From CAVVEQ01 sp963804865 (GTDB taxonomy: Bacteria > Chloroflexota > Anaerolineae > Anaerolineales > Anaerolineaceae): DNA of 64,000 nucleotides. The notes beneath the pieces are model-generated. The model was not told the origin of the DNA and ran no database searches. It saw nothing but the letters and a program-made list of their open reading frames with translations. Shown one piece after another: positions 54,904-64,000 of the stretch (its first letter is position 1; the number at the start of each line of letters is the position of its first letter). A program made the position numbers and the translations under genes. The DNA lies in assembly GCA_963804865.1 (NCBI GenBank), contig CAWDSH010000034.1:50110-114109 (forward strand), given 5' to 3'.

Positions 54904-55926
54904 GCGAAAATCCAGAAAAGATCAATCCCGTGATCCATATTCTCCAAAGCCAGGATACCCTCGCGCTTGAACGGAAGCTGCGTGCAGTGGGTTACCGGCA
55001 TCAGCAGCGATCCTGGTACGGTGGAAATGAACCTTTCACGGTTGGATGGATTCAGCACCAGCGAAGACCAGCTGCGTACCACCGCTTATTCCATGCCCTT
55101 CCTTGCCGATCACCGCGTCGTCATTCTGAATCGCCCGTTGGCGCGCATCAGCAGCGATGCTTCGAGGGAGAAATTCATTCGCTTCCTGGAGAGCATGCCG
55201 GACTCAACGCTTTTTGTATTGGTCCTTGAGGATGAATATATCCCCTGGGGAAAACGAAAAGGCTGGCAGGAATTCAACGACAAGCACTGGCTGCGGCAAT
55301 GGGCCAAAAAAGCGGAAAGCCGCGCTGAATGGATCGAGCTGCGGCTGCCGGATGACCGCGAAATGCCGACATGGATCAAAGCTGAAGTCGAAAAACAGGG
55401 TGGAACGATCAGCCAGGCCGCGGCTGTTGAGCTGGCCAATCACAGCGGCAACAATACACTCGCGGTTGCCAGCGAGATCGAAAAACTACTCACCTACGTC
55501 GATCGCAAACGCCCGGTGGAGGTGGAGGATGTCCGCCTGCTCTGCGCGCCCGGAGGCGAGACCGATATCTTTACCTTGATCGATGCCATCACCCGCGGGG
55601 ATGGCAGCCGCGCCATCCACTTGCTGCACCTGCTGCTGGAAGTCGAAGAGCCGGCCGCAGTATTTGGTATGATCGTCCGCCAATCCAGGCTGATGATCCA
55701 GGCACGCGAGATCCTGGATGCGGGCGGCACCATGGCGATGGTCATGAGCGAGCTGGTGATGGGGGAATATGCCGCTCAAAAACTGGTCGAGCAGACCAGG
55801 CGCTTTAATATGGAGCAGCTGGAAACCATCCACCACAGGCTGCTGCAGATGGATGTGGATTCCAAGACCAGCGCTGTTCCGCTCGAAATCGCCCTGGATA
55901 CCTTCATTGCCGGGTTGGCTCGTTAA
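54900..55926 (+). CDS. holA: DNA polymerase III delta subunit HolA (single-base frameshift)
   Basis: Clamp-loader delta subunit, about 341 residues when repaired. Starts with GTG 54900 overlapping the preceding stop (GTGA): MSENPEKINPVIHILQSQDT. An extra base near 54989 (GCAGTGGGTTACC) breaks the frame; removing it joins RAV to VTGISSDPGTVEMN. The rest is typical: FLADHRVVIL, AELANHSG-like AVELANHSGNNTLAVASEIE, GGETDIFTLIDAI, and a helical C-terminal domain ending LEIALDTFIAG. Opens the beta clamp (DnaN) during replication. Because holA is essential, the break is almost surely a sequence error. Confidence 0.9.
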
Positions 55927-56059
55927 TCCAGAGCCGTTTCCGGTAACCGGAAAACCAACCGGCCCAATCCTTGCATCCAAGCCACTTAACAAAACCATTA
56001 ACGCGCTTGCGCGTTGAATTTGCTATCATGAAACAAGGGTAAACCCAGGCTTTACCACG

Positions 56060-59000
56060 ATGAAACGATATTTCCCAAACCCGATCCTCTCGCTTTTCCT
56101 TGGACTGCTGTTGATATTCAGCACTGCTTGCCGGCTGCCCAACCGGTTGTCCTGGCGCAGAACCCGGAACCATCCGCGGATGACCAGGCGATCCAGGCGG
56201 CACTTGATGAAGCCATCCGTGCCAACCAGGATGCGGTGTTGGGATATGTTATTTTCAATATCACCATTGACCATATCAATTATTCGGAAGACGGGGATCT
56301 TGCCCTTGTCTGGCTGGCCTTTGCAGACAAGGAGAGCGGCGAGGTGGTAGCCACCGAACCCGGCCTGGCGGTGGCGCAGCGCACGGAAAACGGCTGGCAG
56401 ATCACGCTGCAGTCGGATGATGAATGGCTGCCAGCCCTGCAATCAGTGCCGGAAAGCATGCTCTCTCCGGAAATGCGCTCGCTGCTCGAGCCAGAGGAGC
56501 AGGCGATGGCATTGGATGGACCTCCTTTCACCGGCTACAAACTGCCCTGGGAAGGCAAGAAAGCCAAGTGGATGGTGGGCAGCATTGGGCATTTCCTGAT
56601 CTACAACTCCTGCTCAAAAACTGCCTGCCGCTACGCCTACGATTTTGCTGACGGCACCATGTTCGAGCTGCTGGCATCCAAGAGCGGCACGGTGAAATAT
56701 GCACACTGGCAGTGCTCCAACGGGGATCCGGATTGCTCGAACTATATCGTCCTCGAGGATAAAAGCACATCCCCCACCACATATGTGCTTTATCTGCACC
56801 TGGCGCATGACAGCATCCCGGTCGAGCTGCGTTCTGCGGGTGCCCAGGTCTACCAGGGTCAGTTCATTGGGCTTGCCGATGATACCGGTTACAGCAGTGG
56901 TCACCACCTGCACTTTCACGTCCATACCAGTCCCTACGCGTATTGGGGCAATTCGGTCGATATCATCTTCAGCGACGTGACTGTGAACGGCGGCCGCCCG
57001 CGCACCTGTCACGAAGCTGAGGAATGGCCTGAATATGGTGACGAGTGCATGCCAGGCAACCTTTACACATCCGGAAATGCTTACGATGATATCCCGCCTT
57101 ACGGCAACCTGCTGGCTCCGGCGGACGGGCAGGCTTTCAGCGACCCGGTGATGACCGTGCAGGGATGGGCAAATGATAACGTCCGCATCGGGCAAATGCA
57201 GGTGATCCTCAAGCGCAATGGGGAATGGCAGAATCTTGGTCCTGCACAGACCAGCGTTCCTTTCACGCTTGATATCAACCTCTGCGAGGCGGGCGTCCCC
57301 GCTGGACCTTTTGAGATCGCGCTGAAGATCTCCGATCGCGCCGGCAACCTGATGCCCGGTCTTCCCGGCTTGCGCAGGCTGATCAACAACGCGCAATGCC
57401 CGCCAGCTCCACCAGCATGCCAGCCAGGCTCCAACCAGGTAGCGCTTTTCAATTCAGTGAACTACAACATCGGCCTGGATAACGGGGAGGTCTGTTTCAT
57501 CTACCCCATTGGCGAGTATTCTGCGGCCACGAATTTCTTGGGGATGCCGGATGACGATGCCGAATCCCTCTCGGTGGGCAGCGACGTGCAAGCCATTTTG
57601 CACGATTTGACAGATTTTTCAGGCCGGAAAGACAGGTTTCCTGGCATCCGATGCCAATATCGTCGATGATTTCCTCCGCAGAGGATCGCCCAGCGGATTG
57701 CGAGTATCCGCACGCGCGGTGCCTTCTGCTCCGCAGATCACACTCCCTGCCAATCGGGTGGGCTCACCGCCCACCGACCAGGAATTCATTAGTACTCGCC
57801 TGGCAGGCAGCGGAAGGGGCGGTCGATTACCGTGCCGAGCTGCGCGGTGCCCGCAACTTGGATCTGGATTGGCAAAAGGGTCTGACCTGGTCGGTCGGCA
57901 ATTTGCCCTCCGGAGATTACACCCTGACCGTATGGGCGCGCAATCCATCAGGAGCAAGCCAGGCAGCGCTGAATTTCACGGTCACCGCACTAGACCCCCC
58001 GGTACAGACCGCGGTTAGCGCTCCCCTGACCCTTGACTTTGAATTATCAGATGAAAGTTGGTCGCCAGGTACAGGCTCACTCTGGCATTACACATCCCTC
58101 ATTATCGGCGGCAGGGATTCCCATCTCTGGGTCTATAACAATGGCACGAACTACAGCGATCCGGTCAATCGCGCCGGTGATCTTACCTCCCCTCCCATCA
58201 CCATCCCGGATACCAATTACTTCCTGCGTTTCTCCTATTATGCGGATACCGAATATTACAACCTGAAGGCAAATAACGGGAACTGGGATCAGCGCCGGGT
58301 GCAGATTGCGGTGGATGGTGGATCTTTCGAAGATATCTACCTCATCACTGACGACCCGATGAAAAAGTGGTTGGAAAGCCCCGTGTTTGATCTCTCGCCG
58401 TACGCGGGACATACCATCGAGGTACGTTTCCATTTTGATGCGGTCGATGAGTATTACAACACCTTCGCCGGCTGGGCGGTGGATGATGTTCGCATCAGCA
58501 TGGATCCCCCGCCCGACTGCCTGGAAGCCATCGATAACAACTCACCGGATACCGCCATCGCGCTCACCATGAACAGCGGCATTGCGGAAAGCATCTGCCC
58601 GGCGGGAGATATTGATTACTATTCTTTCGCAGCTCTTGCAGGTGATCCCGTCATTGCATGGATCGATGCTCTCAACCAGGGATCATCACTCGGAGCGCTG
58701 TTGTCCCTATATGACGCCGATGGCACCAGCCTTCTGGCGCTCGAGCCCATGACATCTCCGGGGACCACAGATCCCAGGATGGCTTATCTCATTCCACGCG
58801 ATGGCACCTACTACCTCAAGATAAAATCTCCCGATCATCCCGGCGCAGGTGGATTGAATTATTCCTACACTCTCAACCTAGGGGGGAATTCACCCCCGGA
58901 AGCAGACTGGATATATCCGCAAGGGATCGTTTCAGGTCAAACGCCTTTTGATCTGGAAGTTGATGCATCAGATTCAGATGGTTGGATCAAACAGGTGGGC

Positions 59001-59898
59001 TTTTACTATCATGCGCCGGATTGGAACAGCGGAGAGTGGGTTCTGCTGGGAATTGATACGAACGGGAGCGATGGCTGGAGTTGGTCGATCGACCCCGTCA
59101 GCCTGGCTTTAACCAATGGCGCATCGTTCGTTGCGATGGTGGAGGATGACGGGGGTGTGATAACCACCATAGGTAAGTGGGATCTCGAAGTGGACAGCTC
59201 CACGCCCGAGACACAAATGGCCGTACTGCCATCAACCACTGAAACCACCTTGCTTTTGCTCCAATGGCAGGTGTTGAGCGATCCCTCTGACCTTGATCAT
59301 TTTGAGATGCAGTTCAATATTGATGGCTCCAAGCTGGACTGACCTGGATACTGCGATTTCATCCTCCGCCCGCCAGCTCTGGTTCTGGGGCGAACCCGGC
59401 CATTCATATGCATTCCGTATGCGTGGGATCGATAAACAGGGAAATGCCGAGAGCTATCCATCAACTGCAGAAACGACCACGCAGATCCCGGCAATCTGCA
59501 CGCCGGACTCATATGAAGACGCCGATGATGATCCAGGATCCGCAGCCCCCATACTACCGGGTGAGACTCAGACGCATAATTCATGCAGTACCAACGATGC
59601 CGATTGGGTGATCTTGAACGCAGAGGCGGGAAAAACCTACCTGGTCACCGCCCGGCCATCGAGCAGCCATGTTGCTGGAAAATTGAGTATTTATGGCCCT
59701 GGAAATTCCATCGACCTGGTTGCTGAGAATGCCGCCGTTGGTCCTGATACGATCAGCGGGGTGGTCTTCACTGCAACTGTGGATGGTGATTATTACCTTC
59801 TGCTGCAGCCTTTTGATGACCGGTTAAATGGCACGCAGACTGAGCTGCTTCTAAATGTTGTTGATGCAGAGCAGCAATTCTTCCCCATTGTTCGATAA
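56060..59898 (+). CDS. Large secreted M23-like / Ig-like / PPC multidomain protein (four single-base breaks)
   Basis: About 1,278 residues when repaired. Signal peptide (MKRYFPNPILSLFLGLLLIF). Near 56127 a missing base separates it from ALPAAQPVVLAQ. An M23 (LytM-like) domain at about 140-310 follows with GHHLHFHVH; in the first motif Tyr (CRYAYDF) is at the place of a zinc-ligand His. Then come an Ig-like domain (PPYGNLLAPADGQAF), a segment broken at 57640 and 57781, a jelly-roll/MAM-like domain with GGRDSHLWVYN and GWAVDDVRI, two PPC-type domains (PAGDIDYYSFAAL; STNDADWVIL), and a further Ig-like domain. A break at 59334 precedes the last part. Probably binds or cuts cell-wall or extracellular polymers. 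Confidence 0.78.
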
Positions 59899-59899
59899 A

Positions 59900-60502
59900 C
59901 TAGGATTTTTTGAGCTTCTTGCGGAAAACCAGCTCGGGTGAATCGAGCTCGCCTGTCGCGCGACGGATGGCTGTTATCAGCATCACCAGCGCAGCCGCAA
60001 GGATAACCTGAAGCGGTTCCTGGAAATAGAACAGCAACACCAACATCAGTGGAAAGGAAATTATCCCGATGGCAAGCCCGGGTTTATCACGGAAGATCGC
60101 ACCCGGGATGAAACCGATCACAAAGGCAATGATCGTCTCAAACCATGCCAGCGCCAGGAGGGCACCACCGGTGGCAGCCATTCCCCAACCACCGTATTTC
60201 CAGCGCAAGAACGGCCAATTGTGCGCCACGACAGGCGCGGCAGCGATCGCTGGAAGCCAATTCAAATCCACTTTCCAATGAAACGCCAGCCAGACAGGCA
60301 GGAAGCCCTTCCCGACATCATAAATCAGGACCAGTGCGGCAGGGATGGTTCCAATCTGGCGCAGTACAGCGCGCGTGCTGGGTTTTTCGCCAAATTCATA
60401 AGGTCTTTTATGTTTTAGCAAACGAAAAGCCAGGTCGGCAGCCAGGACGGAACCGCCGAGGTATCCACCGAAAACGAGGATGAATTCCAAAGGTATTGCC
60501 AT
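59900..60502 (-). CDS. Divergent PlsY-like membrane protein (glycerol-3-phosphate acyltransferase family)
   Basis: 200 residues, about five transmembrane helices. PlsY motifs are partly kept: GGYLGGSVLAADL (motif 1 region), DVGKGFLPVWLAF (motif with Asp-x-x-Lys-Gly), and HNWPFLRWKYGGWGMA (His plus GGWG in place of the usual GGKG). The usual NPGATN loop is replaced by GEKPSTRAV, so acyl-phosphate or glycerol-phosphate binding may be altered. True PlsY adds an acyl chain from acyl-phosphate to glycerol 3-phosphate. Stop is only 1 base from the convergent giant gene's stop. Confidence 0.72.
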   Translation of the reverse strand: MAIPLEFILVFGGYLGGSVLAADLAFRLLKHKRPYEFGEKPSTRAVLRQIGTIPAALVLIYDVGKGFLPVWLAFHWKVDLNWLPAIAAAPVVAHNWPFLRWKYGGWGMAATGGALLALAWFETIIAFVIGFIPGAIFRDKPGLAIGIISFPLMLVLLFYFQEPLQVILAAALVMLITAIRRATGELDSPELVFRKKLKKS

Positions 60503-60514
60503 TTTATGCCGGCT

Positions 60515-61528
60515 CTATTTCGCTGAGAGGACTTTCTTCCTGAGTTCTCCCCATTTGAGCGCGTCCGAGATGCCCTGTTCGATAGTCAGCTCTGTTCTCC
60601 AATTGAGAAGGTTCAGGGCTGTGTCCGCGTTGGTGTAGGCACCGGTGATATCCCCCGGGCGTCGGGCTGCCTCGCGCTTGGCGATGGTCTTGCCATATAC
60701 TTTCTCGAACGCCACCACCATTTCCCGGACGGTTATGCCCTGCCCTGTCCCCAAATTGATGACCAGGTAACCATCCTGGGGATCACCAGCGCGTTCAAAT
60801 ACCTTTTCGAAATCCACCACCGCATTCACGTGAGCCTGTGCCAGGTCCCAGACGTGAATGTAATCGCGGATACCGGTGCCATCCCGGGTGGGGTAATCCG
60901 TGCCGGTGATCTCGAAATACGGCAGCTCACCCAACGCCACCTGCACCAGCTTGCCCAGGATATGGGTGGGAGTGGGCGTATGCAGCCCGGAGCGCATTTT
61001 TGGATCAGCCCCGATCAGATTAAAGTACCGTAAGGCAATACCTTTCATCCCGTAAGCGGAACAGAAATCTTTAAGGATCATTTCCATCATGTACTTGGTG
61101 CGCGCGTAGGGGCTGATGGGATTCAATGGCGATTGCTCGGTGACCATGAAACCGGGTACCACATCATAGAGTGATGCGGATGAGCTGAAAACCACCCGTT
61201 TATGGTCCAGGTCGACCAGCGTCTTGAAAAACTCAAGGGATTTGCTGACGTTATCGAGGTAATACTCATATGGATTGGTGACCGAATCCGGTACGACGAT
61301 AAGAGCAGCGCAGTGCACCGTTGCCCGGATATCGGGGTGATCGCTAAACACCTTACCCACGGCGGCAGCGTCGGCAATATCCGCCTGGTAGAAGATCCGT
61401 CCCCGGGTAAATTCCACCCGCCCGGTGATAAGCGAGTCGAGGATGATGGGTGTATGACCTGCATCCTCAAGAGCAGAACATATCGTGCTTCCGATGTAAC
61501 CAGCACCGCCGGTGATGAGATATTTCAT
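60515..61528 (-). CDS. galE: UDP-glucose 4-epimerase
   Basis: 337 residues, extended SDR. NAD motif ITGGAGYIGSTICSAL at the N-terminus, catalytic Ser in FSSSASLYD, YARTK (Tyr, Lys), RYFNLIGADP, RDYIHVWDLAQAH and RRPGDITGAYTN: all GalE signatures. Interconverts UDP-glucose and UDP-galactose for glycan synthesis and galactose use. ATG with GGAG-type site (CCTCCAGGGAG region on the plus strand) upstream. Starts its own minus-strand unit ending with the PlsY-like gene. Confidence 0.93.
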   Translation of the reverse strand: MKYLITGGAGYIGSTICSALEDAGHTPIILDSLITGRVEFTRGRIFYQADIADAAAVGKVFSDHPDIRATVHCAALIVVPDSVTNPYEYYLDNVSKSLEFFKTLVDLDHKRVVFSSSASLYDVVPGFMVTEQSPLNPISPYARTKYMMEMILKDFCSAYGMKGIALRYFNLIGADPKMRSGLHTPTPTHILGKLVQVALGELPYFEITGTDYPTRDGTGIRDYIHVWDLAQAHVNAVVDFEKVFERAGDPQDGYLVINLGTGQGITVREMVVAFEKVYGKTIAKREAARRPGDITGAYTNADTALNLLNWRTELTIEQGISDALKWGELRKKVLSAK

Positions 61529-61583
61529 TATCCCCTCCAGGGAGTATTTAAGAAATTATAAATCATACGCAGGGAAACCACGC

Positions 61584-61985
61584 TTATTTGTGAATTTGCG
61601 CTGAATTTGCCACCAGGCGATAGATGAAGAAAAGGACCGCTGCCCAAATCAAAATGATGAATACCGCGCCTGCCCATCCCAGGGGTTTCGATTCCTGGAT
61701 ATGGTTTTCTGATGAAATCCGTGCGTCTGCCATGACGTTTGTCGGGATCATCTTTAATGCCAGGGCAATACCAGCAGGAATGATCACCAGGTCATCGAGA
61801 TACCCCAGGACGGGAACGAAATCCGGAATGAGGTCGATTGGGCTGAAAGCATAAGCGAGGACCAGGGCACTGAACGCCTTGGCGTACCAGGGTGTGCGTT
61901 TGTCTTTAAGAGCAAAATAGAGGGCAAAAACCTCTTTTTTTAATTCCCTGGTTTTTTGCTTGAGATTTTCAATGAAGTCGGGCAT
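61584..61985 (-). CDS. YkvA/DUF1232 membrane protein
   Basis: 133 residues. Core motif AYAFSPIDLIPDFVPVLGYL followed by DDLVIIPAGI is the DUF1232 signature. A C-terminal transmembrane helix (WAGAVFIILIWAAVLFFIYR) anchors it. Role unknown. 7 bases after the stop of the large membrane protein gene, same strand, so probably one transcript. Confidence 0.85.
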   Translation of the reverse strand: MPDFIENLKQKTRELKKEVFALYFALKDKRTPWYAKAFSALVLAYAFSPIDLIPDFVPVLGYLDDLVIIPAGIALALKMIPTNVMADARISSENHIQESKPLGWAGAVFIILIWAAVLFFIYRLVANSAQIHK

Positions 61986-61992
61986 CTTTTCA

Positions 61993-64000
61993 TTATTCCT
62001 GATTGATGATCATTTCCCAAGCATCGTGCGCTGCTTTCTTTTCAGGGCTGGTCGGTGTGTGCTCATCAATGAATTTCCAGAGACCTTCATAAGTGGGTAT
62101 ATATATCTCCTTGTTTCTCTCAAGTGAAATCCGGGCAGCCTCTTCCAATAGGTCAATCGCCCGATTCCAGTTTCCGTTAATTGCGTTGGCTTCTATAAAG
62201 GGGAATAGTTCGCGATCTTCACCCTTTCCGAATAGGGTAATCCCTACCTCGCCCAGACTGGCAACTTCCTGCCAGTCGCCCCGCTGGCGTGCCAGGTCAG
62301 CTTTGATGGCGTAATAGCACCAATCCTGGGAGGAATCAGTCGAAAAGATCCTTTCCTCCAACACCGCTCCGTTACTCTCTTCAAGTTGGATCATATCAAT
62401 ATTGGAAAAGGCTGGCATACCGATCAGCCGTGGTTCGAGGAAAGGATATTCAAAGTCGTATTGCGGGGACAGCACCTGAAGACATCGATTGTTGTAATTT
62501 ACAAATAGGATTTTCCGGTAATCAATGTTGAATTTCCCGCTGAGATAATCGAGCTTGGTTAATTGACCGTTCAGCAAACCAGGCTTCTCGGTTCCATAGA
62601 CGAACGCGTAACTCATCTGCGCTGAACTATTATCGGGTGCATAGAGCCAATTAATCGCCGAGGTATAAGCGGAGGCCCCACCCAGGCTGCTGGGAAAATC
62701 ATTGGCAACAATCAGTGTGCCCGGCTCCAGCTGAGGGATCCGCCAGGTCAGCTGCCGGTAGAACCTGTTTTGTAAATACCAATCCAGCCGGTACTGGTTG
62801 GAAATCACAAATTGCTGCCCGATGCAGAAACCGATAAAGATGCTGAAGATCAAAACCCGCATCCATGATTTCAACGGGATGGAAAAGATAATCGTGACGA
62901 GAACCAGGCAGGCACCCAACATGAAGGGCAGGTTGAAGCGCGAGCTGAAAGTCCAAAGATCGGGCACCAACCCGGTGACCAGAAATGGGATGCCTGCCAG
63001 GGCAAGGCACACCAATCCCAAAACACCCGGTTCAAGACCGGCTTTAAATTTTTCGGTCCGATCGTTTAGTGAGGAGTATCCGAATAAGAACACAAGGACG
63101 GTCGATGCGGGAACCAGGACAAGGTATGCCAGGGTAGCCGTGCGCCCGATACCAGCCAGGGTATGAAAAGCAAAAGGTCTTGCCCAGGCTGCGATGCTTG
63201 AAATCCAGATATTTTTTAAGAACGCACCAGGCAGCTGAATCAATGCCTGGATGGGATCGGCCTTAAGCAGGGTCATCAATACAGCCGGATGATTGAAATC
63301 CTGGTAACCAAAAAAGAATGCCCTCCATATGCTTACTCCTAAGAAGAGGATAAGGTAGGGGGCAAAATAATATAATATTCGTTTTATGGTGTACCAAAAT
63401 GGGTGCTTCTTATCATTAAGCACCATCAATATGATCAGAGGTCTCAGCAGCTCAAGCATATAGAAATATTCAAGGGTGAGGAGATTTACCGCACTGGCTG
63501 CAAGGGCAAGCAAAGTGAGCGGCAGGAATTTCTTTGGCTGCCGGATGGCAAGGATATTTAATGCAAACGAGGAAAAGAGCAGTGCCAGTACAAGATAGAG
63601 GTGACTCCCGGTAAGCGCCACCGGTTGGCTCACTAATGCCGGGTAAACACAGATCAAGAGAGCCGTCCAGGCAGCGATCGATTGTTTCTTTGGCCATATC
63701 AACCGGATGAGCCACCACGCCGAAAGGCCAGTCAACCAGCGGGTGATCAATGCAAATATCTGCCAGCGCCAGGGCGCAATTCCCACCAGGGGCATGGTGA
63801 GTTGGAACAGCCAATTTAGAAATGGGCGGTTGGTGGAAAAATAACGTGTCAATCCTTCGCTGCCCATTTTGCTGAAGGACCAGATGAATATCCAATCATC
63901 CGAATAATATCCAAGCCAAGGGATCAGCAATCCATAGGAAAGGACGCATACCATCAAAAGCAAAAGTGGGATCGCGAATGTTGCAGTGCTTCTATTTCTT
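61993..64000 (-). CDS. Large polytopic membrane protein, glycosyltransferase-like (5' end beyond window)
   Basis: At least 669 residues inside the window; the frame is open through base 64000 and reads NRSTATFAIPLLLLMVCVLS, so the true start lies outside. About 12-13 transmembrane helices followed by a soluble C-terminal part (from about 430: IPQLEPGTLIVANDFPSSL) with TPR-like ending (YYAIKADLARQRGDWQEVA, GNWNRAIDLLEEA). The first extracellular loop has YYSDDWIFIW, an acidic pair as in GT-C glycosyltransferases of the PMT/ArnT kind. Exact function unknown. Confidence 0.75.
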   Translation of the reverse strand, partial: RNRSTATFAIPLLLLMVCVLSYGLLIPWLGYYSDDWIFIWSFSKMGSEGLTRYFSTNRPFLNWLFQLTMPLVGIAPWRWQIFALITRWLTGLSAWWLIRLIWPKKQSIAAWTALLICVYPALVSQPVALTGSHLYLVLALLFSSFALNILAIRQPKKFLPLTLLALAASAVNLLTLEYFYMLELLRPLIILMVLNDKKHPFWYTIKRILYYFAPYLILFLGVSIWRAFFFGYQDFNHPAVLMTLLKADPIQALIQLPGAFLKNIWISSIAAWARPFAFHTLAGIGRTATLAYLVLVPASTVLVFLFGYSSLNDRTEKFKAGLEPGVLGLVCLALAGIPFLVTGLVPDLWTFSSRFNLPFMLGACLVLVTIIFSIPLKSWMRVLIFSIFIGFCIGQQFVISNQYRLDWYLQNRFYRQLTWRIPQLEPGTLIVANDFPSSLGGASAYTSAINWLYAPDNSSAQMSYAFVYGTEKPGLLNGQLTKLDYLSGKFNIDYRKILFVNYNNRCLQVLSPQYDFEYPFLEPRLIGMPAFSNIDMIQLEESNGAVLEERIFSTDSSQDWCYYAIKADLARQRGDWQEVASLGEVGITLFGKGEDRELFPFIEANAINGNWNRAIDLLEEAARISLERNKEIYIPTYEGLWKFIDEHTPTSPEKKAAHDAWEMIINQE

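Noticed and set aside
15590..59334. Programmed ribosomal frameshifting as explanation of the broken genes
   Set aside because: No slippery heptamer or downstream stem at the break points, and the affected genes are unrelated. A one-base sequence error explains all.
1..64000. Mobile elements, prophage or toxin-antitoxin loci
   Set aside because: I looked for transposase-like motifs, terminal repeats and small paired genes and found none that could be supported.

Overview
The window looks like chromosomal DNA of a free-living bacterium of roughly 50% GC. The gene types (secreted Ig-like/PPC proteins with N-terminal lipobox or signal peptides, DUF4037, sugar-acid clusters, SPFH protein with a YtrA-type GntR regulator) suggest a fermentative Chloroflexota of the Anaerolineae kind; this is an inference, not a measured assignment. 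No insertion sequence, prophage, CRISPR array or rRNA was seen. Fifteen single-base indels break otherwise well-conserved reading frames, so the sequence is probably a draft or metagenomic assembly. Such genes are given as one feature with the break position.

Region 1 (1-15981, all minus strand). An organophosphate-type scavenging regulon made of two operons. Operon A (10236 to 1691): RpiR-family regulator, Fe3+/sugar-phosphate-type ABC transporter (fused permease, ATPase, lipoprotein binding protein), a tandem HAD-HAD protein and a HAD-TIM-barrel fusion. Pit phosphate carrier and DUF47 partner genes follow. Operon B (15852 to 10347): two HAD proteins, a circularly permuted phosphoglycerate mutase, an archaeal-type phosphoglycerate mutase and a P-loop sugar/nucleoside-type kinase. 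Both operons start from near-identical promoters carrying the same inverted repeat, the likely RpiR operator.

Region 2 (16000-28760, plus strand). A LacI-regulated inositol and hexuronate cluster: uxaE, SDR uxuB, a nickel-pincer LarA-type epimerase, gnd, a PfkB kinase, then after a second copy of the operator a zinc dehydrogenase, iolG, iolN, iolM and iolO. Read together they suggest myo-inositol to 5-keto-L-gluconate to tagaturonate to fructuronate to mannonate. From there a C2 epimerisation to gluconate, phosphorylation and Gnd would feed the pentose phosphate pathway. No mannonate dehydratase is present.

Region 3 (28765-36900). GntR regulator with six tandem octamers in its promoter, SPFH protein, secreted hydrolase, two parS sites, a PPDK_N protein, dnaN, a GNAT enzyme, a lipoprotein with a decayed cytochrome c domain and tRNA-Leu(CAA). 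The parS pair plus dnaN suggests the origin side of the chromosome.

Region 4 (36941-64000). Mostly housekeeping: ychF, class II aldolase, M3 peptidase, sugar nucleotidyltransferase, aminotransferase, clpC, several poorly known genes, exonuclease, Nudix, radA, holA, a giant secreted M23/Ig/PPC protein, a PlsY-like protein, galE, a YkvA-like protein and a large membrane protein running off the right edge.
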